A stretch of DNA of 64,000 nt from Sphingomonas sp. 7/4-4 (lineage in GTDB: Bacteria; Pseudomonadota; Alphaproteobacteria; Sphingomonadales; Sphingomonadaceae), in assembly GCF_027941955.1 (NCBI RefSeq), contig NZ_CP115960.1, positions 4,158,001 to 4,222,000 on the forward strand. Reading direction: 5' to 3'. A program made the translations under genes and the position numbers. Shown here one piece after another: positions 56,254-64,000 of the stretch (position 1 is the stretch's first letter; the number at the start of each line of letters is the position of its first letter). The notes beneath the pieces were generated by a model. That model made no database searches, was not told where the DNA came from, and worked only from the letters and a program-made list of their open reading frames with translations.

Positions 56254-56886
56254 ATGCAATTCCCATCCGGCACCATCGAAGACCTGCGCGACCTGATCGC
56301 TCAATATCCATTGGCCTGGCTCGTCACCAGCGGAAGCGGAGTATTCGACGCTGTGCCGCTGCCGCTGCTCGCGGAAACCGATGCGGACGGCAGGCTCATG
56401 GCGCTGTTCGGCCATTGCTCGCGCGGCAATGCCCAGGTGGACGCGCTGCGTGCCGATCCGCGCGCGCTGGTGCTGTTCATGGGGCCTCAGGGCTATATGT
56501 CGCCCGGCCTGGTATCGCAGCCGCGCTGGGTGCCCACCTGGAATTTCGCGGTCGCCGCGATTACCGTCGATGTCGAGTTCGTCGAGGAAGAGACGCTCGA
56601 CTCGGTCGAGCGGCTGACCAATATGGTGGAGGCGGACAAGCCCCGACCCTGGACGCTCGCCGACGCCGGCGACCGTATCGGCTCCCTGCTTCCGCGCATC
56701 ATCGCGTTCCGCGCGCATGTCCGGGAGATCGACGCTCGCTTCAAGCTCGGGCAGGAGGAAAGCCCGGCCGTCGCCGCCGATCTCATTGCCGGAACGGCCG
56801 ACACGGGACTGTCGGCATGGATGTGGCGGATGAACGCCGACCGACTGACCGGCCCCGCCGGAACAGTGCAGGAGAATTCGCAGTGA
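56254..56886 (+). CDS. PaiB-like FMN-binding (negative regulator family) protein
   Basis: This is a 210-residue FMN-binding split-barrel protein of the PaiB family, many of which are labelled transcriptional regulators from the Bacillus member. MQFPSGTIEDLRDLIAQYPL, FGHCSRGNAQVDALRADPRA and YMSPGLVSQPRWVPTWNFA are family segments. ATG at 56254 has GGGAG nine bases upstream; earlier GTG and TTG codons fit less well. It frequently accompanies MocR regulators. The stop overlaps the next gene by four bases. Confidence 0.85.
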   Translation: MQFPSGTIEDLRDLIAQYPLAWLVTSGSGVFDAVPLPLLAETDADGRLMALFGHCSRGNAQVDALRADPRALVLFMGPQGYMSPGLVSQPRWVPTWNFAVAAITVDVEFVEEETLDSVERLTNMVEADKPRPWTLADAGDRIGSLLPRIIAFRAHVREIDARFKLGQEESPAVAADLIAGTADTGLSAWMWRMNADRLTGPAGTVQENSQ

Positions 56887-58571
56887 CGACACCGGCATTC
56901 TCACGGCGGACCGTCCTCGGTGCCGGGCTCGGTGCGGGAGCGGCGATGCTGATGACCCGCGCTGCCTGGGCCGCCGCGACCGAGCTGGACCTGGCCTATG
57001 TCAACGCCCGCGTCTGGACCGGCGTGAAGGGCGCGCCACGCAGCGATGCGATAGGACTGGTCGGCAATCGCATAGCTTCATTGGGCAGTGCAGCGGTACG
57101 CGCAGGCACCGGGCGCAAGACGCGGACGATCGATCTGGGCGGCGCATTTCTGATGCCCGGGTTCATCGACAACCATACCCATTTCCTGCGCGGCTCGGCG
57201 ACGCTGTCGCAGCCGAGCCTGCGCGACGCCGCCACACCGAAGGAGTTCACGCGCCGGATCGCCGAGGCGGCGAAGGCGTTGCCTGCGGGCGAATGGCTGC
57301 TCGGGGGCGCGTGGGACGAGCAGCTCTGGGGCGGCGAGCTTCCGAAGCGCGAATGGATCGACGCGGTGACGCCGAATACGCCGGTCGCGGTCGCGCGGCT
57401 CGATCTGCACATGTATCTGTGCAACGCGCTCGCGCTCAAGCTCGCGGGGATCACGCGTGACACGCCCGATCCTCCCGGCGGTGTCATCGTGCGCGATGCG
57501 AAGGGCGAGCCGACCGGCATCGTCAAGGATGGCGCCAAGGATCTGATCGAGCGCGCGATCCCGGCGCTCACCGACGCGCAGATCGACCGTACACTCGATG
57601 AGGGTGCCGCTTATGCGCTGTCGAAGGGAGTGACGCAGGCCCATGTCACCGAGCTCGATTGGATCACGCACAAGGCGCTGCGCCGCCGCCATTACAGCAG
57701 CCCATTGCCGATGCGCTTCTACTCCTTCGTACCGCTCAAGGACTGGGAGAAGATGGCGGCCGAAGTGAGGGCCGACGGCCGCGGCGACGACTGGGTGCGC
57801 TGGGGCGCGATGAAGGGGTTGATGGACGGCTCGCTCGGCTCCCGCACCGCCTTGTTCCGCGAGCCCTATTCCGACGATCCCGCCACGCATGGCATCGCGC
57901 TGGATACACCCGAGAAGATGGAGGAATGGATCAGCGGTGCCGACGCCGCGGGGCTGCATTGCACCACGCATGCGATCGGCGATCTCGCCAATTCCGAGCT
58001 GCTCGACATCTATGCCCGCGTGGCCAAGGCGCATGGAGTCCGCGACCGCCGCTTCCGCATCGAGCATGCCCAGCATCTCTCGCCTGCTGACATCCGGCGC
58101 TTCGCCGCGCAGAATGTGCTCGCCTCGGTCCAGCCCTATCATGCGATCGACGACGGCCGCTGGGCGGTCAAGCGCATCGGCGAGAAACGGCTGCGCGGCA
58201 CCTATGCCTTCCGATCGCTGATCGACAGCGGGGCGCATGTCAGCTTCGGTTCGGACTTTCCGGTAGCGCCGATCGATCCGCTCACCGGCGTAGCCGCGGC
58301 AGTGCTTCGCGAGACGATCGACGGTGCCAATCCCCGCGGATGGCTGCCCGAGGAGCGCGTGACGATGGAGCAGGCGCTCCACGCCTATACCGCGGCCAAT
58401 GCCTATGCCGGATTCCAGGAGGATCGGCTGGGCACGCTCGAGCCGGGCAAGATCGCCGATTTCGCCGTGCTCGATCGCGACCTGCTGGCCGAGGATCCCG
58501 AGAAGACCACGAGCACCAAGGTGCTGCGCACCGTGGTGGACGGAAAGCAGCGCTTCGGCGCCGAGGACTGA
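56883..58571 (+). CDS. YtcJ-like amidohydrolase with Tat signal
   Basis: This 562-residue exported amidohydrolase of the YtcJ/NfdA group has a GTG start and a twin-arginine signal SRRTVLGAGLGAGAAMLMTR. Zinc motifs: PGFIDNHTHFLRG, THAIGDLANSELL, IEHAQHLSPADIRRFAA and SFGSDFPVAPIDPLTGVAA. Characterised relatives deformylate N-substituted formamides or hydrolyse cyclic amides. The substrate here is unknown; the linked receptor and regulator suggest an imported amide. Confidence 0.88.
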   Translation: MTTPAFSRRTVLGAGLGAGAAMLMTRAAWAAATELDLAYVNARVWTGVKGAPRSDAIGLVGNRIASLGSAAVRAGTGRKTRTIDLGGAFLMPGFIDNHTHFLRGSATLSQPSLRDAATPKEFTRRIAEAAKALPAGEWLLGGAWDEQLWGGELPKREWIDAVTPNTPVAVARLDLHMYLCNALALKLAGITRDTPDPPGGVIVRDAKGEPTGIVKDGAKDLIERAIPALTDAQIDRTLDEGAAYALSKGVTQAHVTELDWITHKALRRRHYSSPLPMRFYSFVPLKDWEKMAAEVRADGRGDDWVRWGAMKGLMDGSLGSRTALFREPYSDDPATHGIALDTPEKMEEWISGADAAGLHCTTHAIGDLANSELLDIYARVAKAHGVRDRRFRIEHAQHLSPADIRRFAAQNVLASVQPYHAIDDGRWAVKRIGEKRLRGTYAFRSLIDSGAHVSFGSDFPVAPIDPLTGVAAAVLRETIDGANPRGWLPEERVTMEQALHAYTAANAYAGFQEDRLGTLEPGKIADFAVLDRDLLAEDPEKTTSTKVLRTVVDGKQRFGAED

Positions 58572-58659
58572 AACCGGAGCCCGGGGAGGGGCCGAGGAAC
58601 ACAATGAACGGGATGGACGCGAAAGCGCGGCATCTCTCAGGGACGGAAGGGGTAGATCA

Positions 58660-60894
58660 ATGCGGGATCATTTGTTTCGCGCGGTGCAAGTCTCGTCGCT
58701 CGCGCTTGCTTTAGCGGGCACCGCCGGGACGGCACGGGCGCAGAACCAGGAAGTGCAGGCCGGGGCAAACGAGGAAATCGTCGTCACCGCGACCAAGCGG
58801 GAAGAGAATATTCGCCAGACTCCGCTCGCGATCAGCGCCGTCACCGGCGATCAGCTTGCCGCGGCCAATGCCAACAGTCTGGCCGACTATATCACGCGCA
58901 TGCCTGGTGTGGTGTTCAACGACTATCAGCCCGGCATCTCGGAAGTCGTGATCCGCGGCATCGCGGCGACCACCTATCACGAGCAAGGCCAGACCACGGT
59001 CGGCTATTATCTCAATGAGATTCCGCTGGTCGAACCGGGTTTCCCGATCGGCATTCCCGACGTCGACACGTTCGACATCGAGCGCGTCGAAGTGCTGCGC
59101 GGTCCGCAGGGAACGCTGTTCGGATCGTCGACGCTCGGCGGTCTGGTCAACTATGTCGTCAAGACCGCGGATACGAGCAAGTTCGACGCTGCCGCCGAAG
59201 GTCTGGTCGGCTATACCAAGAATGCCGGCGAGGCGAACTACGCCGCCAAGGTGATGGTCAACGTGCCGGTGATCAAGGACATGCTCGCGGTGCGCGTGAT
59301 GGCGCTGCAGCGTTTCGACGCCGGCTATCTCGACAATCCCGGCACTGGGGTCGACGGATCGAACGATTTCCGCACGCGCGGTCTGCGCGGCTCGATCGTG
59401 TTCACGCCCGGCACCTCGACGAAGATCACCTATCTCTCGACCTACCAGGACACCAAGCTCGACGATCAGACCTATCTCGATCTCGACCATCCCTATATCC
59501 GCAACACGCCGCGCGCCGAGCCGCAGGAAACCGACTTCTGGCTCAATTCGCTGCGGCTCGATCAGGAGCTTGGCTTCGGCAGCCTGACAGTGCTGGGCTC
59601 GATCATCGACAAGAACAATACGACCGTCTTCTCCTATCCCTATCCCTATGTGACCGGAAACGTGACCGGCGCCGGTGCAGCCTATTCGCTGGGGGACGCC
59701 GAAGCGCACATCAAGACGGTCGAGGCGCGGCTCGCGTCGGAAGACAGGGGCATGTTCCGCTGGCTGATCGGCACCAGCTACATGCGTGCGACCAAGTCCA
59801 GCTACGACCAGATCTTCCAGAAGGGCGCAGCGGCGTACATCAACGCGCATCCGGCCGATTTCGGCGGCTTTTCAGGTACGCAGCTCACGCCGGGCGATCG
59901 GCTCTACGGCTATCTCTCGGATACGGTGAATGAGGATTTCGGTGTGTTCGGCGAGCTCTCGATCCGACCGATCGACGCGTTCGAGATCAGCTTCTCGGGC
60001 CGCTATTATTCGAACCGCTATGAGGCGAGCGTGGTGAATCAGGCCGGCGCGCTGGGCGGCTATCCCGGTGGCTTCACGCCGACCGACAGCAGCGGCCATG
60101 TCAAGCATAGCGAGGACGGCTTCACCCCCAAGGTGACCATCACCGCGCGCCCGACCGGCGATTTCATGGCCTATATGACCTTTTCGCAGGGCTATCGCGT
60201 CGGCGGCATCAATCCCAATGCCGGATTGCTGCCGACGATCCCGGTCTCCTATGACAGCGATACGGTCAACAATTACGAGGCGGGCATCAAGTTCTCGGCC
60301 TTGCGCGACATGCTCTACATCGACGCATCGGTGTTCAGCATCGACTGGAAGGATATCCAGGCGCGCCTGTTCGGGCCCGGGCCGAGCTATTATTCCTATG
60401 TCACCAATGCCGGCGGCGCCAATGTCTCGGGCGTGGAATTCTCGGCGACGCTCCAGCCGACGCGAAACCTCTCGTTCGGCACCAACGTGACCTATCAGGA
60501 CGCCAAGCTCACCGAGTTCCTGCCCGATACCTTCGCGGTGGGCGGGGGCTACGCCTCGGGTACGCCGCTGCCCGGCGCGTCGCGCTGGTCGGTGGCGAAC
60601 AACGTCAAGTTCGAGCTTGCCGAGGTGCCGCTCCAGCCGAGCTTCGAGATCGCGCACCGCTATCTCTCCTCTGCGCTGGTCGCATTCGGCAATCCGAACA
60701 CGCGCGGCAATTTCAACATCGTCGACATTCGCGCGTCGATCCTGGCATTCGACAGGCTGCGCATCCTCGCTTTCGCCAACAATGTGTTCGACAAATATGG
60801 GATTCTCAATGCGCCGTTCACGGCGCAGACAGCACCCGCCGGCTCCATCGTGCGGCCGCGCACGGTGGGCGTCCGGCTCGACTGGTCGCTCTGA
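58660..60894 (+). CDS. TonB-dependent outer membrane receptor
   Basis: This 744-residue receptor has a signal peptide ending ARAQN, a TonB box region EEIVVTATKREENIRQTPLA, a plug (DIERVEVLRGPQGTLFGSST, LGGLVNYV) and a barrel ending VGVRLDWSL. It is of the ordinary sphingomonad type, without an extra N-terminal domain. The Shine-Dalgarno GAAGGGG precedes the ATG. It is likely to bring the substrate of the YtcJ-like and PD40 hydrolases across the outer membrane. The 88 bases before it hold no other gene I can support. Confidence 0.93.
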   Translation: MRDHLFRAVQVSSLALALAGTAGTARAQNQEVQAGANEEIVVTATKREENIRQTPLAISAVTGDQLAAANANSLADYITRMPGVVFNDYQPGISEVVIRGIAATTYHEQGQTTVGYYLNEIPLVEPGFPIGIPDVDTFDIERVEVLRGPQGTLFGSSTLGGLVNYVVKTADTSKFDAAAEGLVGYTKNAGEANYAAKVMVNVPVIKDMLAVRVMALQRFDAGYLDNPGTGVDGSNDFRTRGLRGSIVFTPGTSTKITYLSTYQDTKLDDQTYLDLDHPYIRNTPRAEPQETDFWLNSLRLDQELGFGSLTVLGSIIDKNNTTVFSYPYPYVTGNVTGAGAAYSLGDAEAHIKTVEARLASEDRGMFRWLIGTSYMRATKSSYDQIFQKGAAAYINAHPADFGGFSGTQLTPGDRLYGYLSDTVNEDFGVFGELSIRPIDAFEISFSGRYYSNRYEASVVNQAGALGGYPGGFTPTDSSGHVKHSEDGFTPKVTITARPTGDFMAYMTFSQGYRVGGINPNAGLLPTIPVSYDSDTVNNYEAGIKFSALRDMLYIDASVFSIDWKDIQARLFGPGPSYYSYVTNAGGANVSGVEFSATLQPTRNLSFGTNVTYQDAKLTEFLPDTFAVGGGYASGTPLPGASRWSVANNVKFELAEVPLQPSFEIAHRYLSSALVAFGNPNTRGNFNIVDIRASILAFDRLRILAFANNVFDKYGILNAPFTAQTAPAGSIVRPRTVGVRLDWSL

Positions 60895-60903
60895 CCGCTC
60901 CTG

Positions 60904-60930
60904 CCTCCGCAAGGTGCCGCCTTGCGGAGG
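60904..60930 (+). terminator. Terminator hairpin after the receptor
   Basis: A perfect 11-base stem (CCTCCGCAAGG at 60904-60914 with 60920-60930) and 5-base loop is followed by TTTCCTT, 10 bases past the receptor stop. Confidence 0.75.
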
Positions 60931-60962
60931 TTTCCTTCGCGCCGCATGATGGACGCTCGCCA

Positions 60963-63900
60963 ATGAAGCGACCTTGCCTCTTCCTCGCCCTGGCGGCGGC
61001 CTGCCTTGCCGTCAGCTCTGCCGGGGCGCAGGAGCTTCCGCTCCAGCCCAGCCGCACCCTCGTCTTCACCGCGCGTGAGGCGACCTGGATGCAGCTCGAC
61101 TTATCGCCTGACGGCAGGACGATCCTGTTCGATCTGCTCGGCGACATCTATGCGCTCGATGCTGCCGGCGGGGTTGCGCGGCCGGTGCTCACCGGCATGG
61201 CGTTCGAGCGAGACCCGGTATTCTCGCCCGACGGCAAGCAGTTCGCCTTCATCAGCGATCGCTCGGGAGTCACCAATCTCTGGGTGGCGAATGCCGACGG
61301 GACCGGCCTGCGTCAGATCTCGCAGGACACTTCGCTCACGCTTTATGCCGCGCCTGCCTGGTCGCCGGACGGCAAGAGCCTGTTCGTCTCGCGCGCGGTG
61401 CATGCAGTGCTGGCGTTCGAGCTGGTCAAATTTCCGGCTGCCGGCGGGGCGAGGAGACGATCGTCAAGGCGCAGCCCAACGGCAACGACGATTGGGACAA
61501 TCGCGTCAACGCGATGGGAGCGGCGATCTCGCGTGACGGCCGCTATGCTTATTACGCCACTAAGCTCGGCCATACGTGGACCGAGAAGGACCCACCGCAA
61601 TGGACTATCTCGCGGCGCGACCTGACCACGGGCGCCGACGAACCGTATCTGAAGCCGCTGGGCGGGGCGATGATGCCGGCGCTGTCGCACGACGGCCGGC
61701 TGCTGGCCTATGCCACGCGCGAAGGGACCAAGACCGGTCTTCGCCTGCGCAATCTCGAGACCGGCGAGGATCGCTCACTTGCCTTCCCGGTCGATCGCGA
61801 CGGGCAGGAGGGCGGCTATTATGACGATTTGCTGCCGCGCTTCGTCTTCACTCCCGACGACAAGGCACTGGTGCTGAGCGTGGGCGGCGGGATCGCGCGG
61901 CTGGACATCGGCGGCGGCGCGGTAACGAGGATTCCGTTCGAAGCGCCGGTAAGGCTCGGCATCGCTGCCAATACCCGCGTCGAGCAGCGTGAGGAGATCG
62001 GTCCGGTCCGGGTCCGCGTGATCCAGGCGCCGCGCCTCTCGCCCGACGGCAAGCGGGTCGCCTTCACCGCGCTCGGCGGGCTCTATGTCCAGCCGATTGA
62101 CAGCAAGGCGCCCCCACGCAAGCTGGTCGCCGCCGACGCATTCCAGCCGAACTGGTCGCCTGACGGGAAGACGCTCGCTTGGGTGAGCTGGACTGCAAGG
62201 GATGGTGGCGCGCTGTGGGTGATGCCGGCGAGCGGCGGCAAGCCGCGCCGATTGACCGAAGTGCCGGCCTTCTACACCGAGCCACTGTTCGCCGCGGACG
62301 GGAAGAGCCTGCTCGTGCTTCGCGCCAGCCAATATGATCGCAATCGCGTTTTCACCGAGATCGCTGCCGATCGGCCGACGGACATCATTCGCGTACCGCT
62401 GGCAGGCGGCGAGGGGGCACGATCGCGCACGCTTATGGTGCCCGCTCGCTGCAACAGACTCGTGACGGCCGCATCTGGTTCTACGGCCCCTCGGGTCTCC
62501 GCTCGGTAACGCCCGAGGGCGGGGCGATCCGGGATGAGGTTGCGATCGTCGCGCGCGCGATGGGGCAATATGTCGGCGTTCCGCTGCCGGTCGAGGATGC
62601 GCGCATCAGCCCGGCGGGAAACAGCATCCTCGTCAAGGCTGCGTCGCAACTCTATTTGGTCGACATGCCGGCCAGGAGCGACAAGACGCCCGTGGTCAAT
62701 GTCACCACCGGCGGCGCCCGTGCACGGCTGACCCGTGAGGGTGCCGATTTCGTCGCCTGGTCGCCCGATGGCAAGACGATCACCTGGTCGGTCGGTTCGA
62801 CCTGGCGGGAGGTATCGACTGCGGCGGCCGAGAGCGGCGGCACCGGTGCCGCCGAAGCGGCGGCGCACCGCATCGAGCTGCCGGTCGAACAGCCGCGTGA
62901 CGTGCCGCAGGGCAAGCTGGTGCTGCGCGGCGCGACCGTGTTGCCGATGGAGGGTGCCGAAGCCATTGCGGATGCCGATGTGGTGGTCGACAAGGATCGC
63001 ATTGTCGCGGTCGGCTCGCGCGGTACCGTGCCGATCCCGGCCGGCGCCACGATCCGCGACGTGTCCGGCAAGTTCATCACGCCGGGCTTCGTCGATACCC
63101 ATGCCCATTTCTTCGGGATCCGCCGCGGTGTGCACGAGCGCGGCTATTGGGAATTCGCTGCGAACCTCGCCTTCGGCGTCACCTCGTCCCTCGAGGTCCA
63201 GCCCTTCACCACCGACGTCTTTGCCTATGAGGACATGATCGATGCCGGCATGATGGTCGGCCCGCACCTCTGGACCACGGGGCCCGGCGTCTTCGTCAAC
63301 AGCGAGATCCGTTCGAAGGCGGACGCGCTCGACGTGCTCAAGCGCTATCGCGACCATTACCGCACGCGCAACATCAAGGCGTATATGGTGGGCGACCGCG
63401 CCGCGCGGCAGCATGTCATCCAGGCCTCGCAGGAGCTCGGCATGATGCCGACGACCGAAGGGGCGAGCGACCTGGTGCTCGAGCTCACCCATGCGATCGA
63501 CGGTTTTTCGGGCAATGAGCACAGCATGCCGGTCACGCCGCTGCGCGACGATGTCGTCCGGCTGATGGCGGCGAGCGGCATCTCGTACAACCCGACCCTG
63601 TCGGTGCTCTATGGCGGCGGACCGGCGCTGTTCGACTTCATCATCACCAAGCGTCCGCAGGACAATCCCAAGCTGCGCGCCTTCACCCCGCCCGCTGTGC
63701 TTGCCGAGAAACTGCGCAACCGCCACTGGATGCCGGCCGAAGGTCAGTCCTATGCTCTGTTCGCTGCCGACGCGTCGCGGCTGCAAAAGGCTGGCGTGCT
63801 TGTTGGCATCGGCAGCCATGGCGAGATGCAGGGGCTCGGCTTCCATTGGGAGATGGAAGCGCTGGCGAGCGGCGGGGCGACGCCGATGGAGGTGTTGCGC

Positions 63901-64000
63901 GCCGCAACGATCGATGGCGCGAGGATCATCGGCCATGCCGACGACGTCGGCAGCATCGCGCCGGGCAAGTTTGCCGACCTGCTGATCCTCGATGCCGATC
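60963..64000 (+). CDS. PD40/TolB-like and amidohydrolase fusion protein (partial; two frameshifts)
   Basis: This is a large exported enzyme, over 1010 residues, cut by the right edge. After a signal peptide ending GAQEL, nine or more PD40 beta-propeller repeats run to about residue 640 (each with an SPDGK-type turn, for instance FSPDGKQFAFISDRSG). An amidohydrolase domain follows (ITPGFVDTHAHFFGIRRGVH; LTHAIDGFSGNEHSMP; ATIDGARIIGHADDVGSI). Single Gs are missing at 61446-61449 and 62413-62417. Proteins of this build occur next to TonB receptors and are thought to process peptides or amides. ATG at 60963 follows the receptor by 69 bases, with a terminator between. Confidence 0.85.

Noticed and set aside
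54705..58571. A single open frame of about 1288 codons, as if the MocR regulator were fused to the YtcJ-like amidohydrolase.
   Set aside because: The frame is continuous only because one C is lost at 56059-56062, which moves the end of the regulator out of frame. The regulator's true C-terminus ends at 56182, the PaiB-like gene lies between in another frame, and the amidohydrolase has its own start and Tat signal.

Overview
The window is high-GC alphaproteobacterial chromosome, most likely from a sphingomonad (Sphingomonas or a close relative). The evidence is the scoA / e(P4) phosphatase / DUF5076 / scoB block, the F1-ATPase inhibitor zeta subunit next to bolA and a CGFS glutaredoxin, the aroA-cmk-rpsA-ihfB order, two large TonB-dependent receptors, GntR/MocR regulation, and hairpin repeats of the kind scattered through sphingomonad intergenic regions. 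No rRNA operon, plasmid or phage structural gene, insertion sequence or CRISPR array is visible.

Layout. 0-2 kb: the start of a thiamine-diphosphate enzyme and a GH25 lysozyme with a holin-like partner, all on the minus strand. 2-8 kb: succinyl-CoA:3-ketoacid CoA-transferase genes with two inserted genes, a ferritin-like protein, a GNAT acetyltransferase, an epimerase and a diheme cytochrome c. 8-13.3 kb: leuC, a metallo-beta-lactamase-fold hydrolase, leuD and a quinone oxidoreductase, then zeta subunit, bolA and grxD. 13.7-17.4 kb: a BlaI/M56-peptidase pair with two operators, an MBL hydrolase and a DUF4230 protein. 17.4-25.3 kb: a membrane protein, nadA, tag and dinB, nadC, a solute-binding lipoprotein and tRNA-Leu(TAA). 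25.4-30.5 kb: ihfB, rpsA, cmk, aroA and a TIGR02300 gene.

30.6-49 kb is the most striking part. Directly behind tRNA-Ala(GGC) lie a 43-codon remnant of a tyrosine integrase and then a purine-catabolism locus. It appears to encode every step from guanine to oxalate: guanine deaminase, XdhABC, an HpyO-like flavoprotein as probable urate hydroxylase, UraH, UraD, PuuE, allantoate amidohydrolase, ureidoglycine-glyoxylate aminotransferase, HpxXY/HpxZ for oxalurate and HpxW for oxamate. An AzgA-type NCS2 permease, a TetR regulator and a BASS-family transporter accompany it. From 34.6 to 49 kb adjacent genes mostly overlap by 4-11 bases, which points to one long operon. Beyond it are two exported nucleoside-cleaving proteins and an Oar-like TonB-dependent receptor, suggesting that nucleosides are taken up, split in the periplasm and fed into the pathway. 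54.7-64 kb holds a second catabolic module of unknown substrate: MocR regulator, PaiB-like flavoprotein, YtcJ-like amidohydrolase, TonB-dependent receptor and a PD40-amidohydrolase that runs off the window.

Sequence quality. About 29 places show a coding frame jumping by one base, and about 27 of them are the loss of one base. Almost all sit in a G or C run, and adding the base restores full-length proteins with whole codon counts. They affect about 23 otherwise conserved genes, including leuC, dinB, cmk and aroA. I read them as uncorrected homopolymer sequencing errors, so the affected genes are annotated as whole genes with the break position given.
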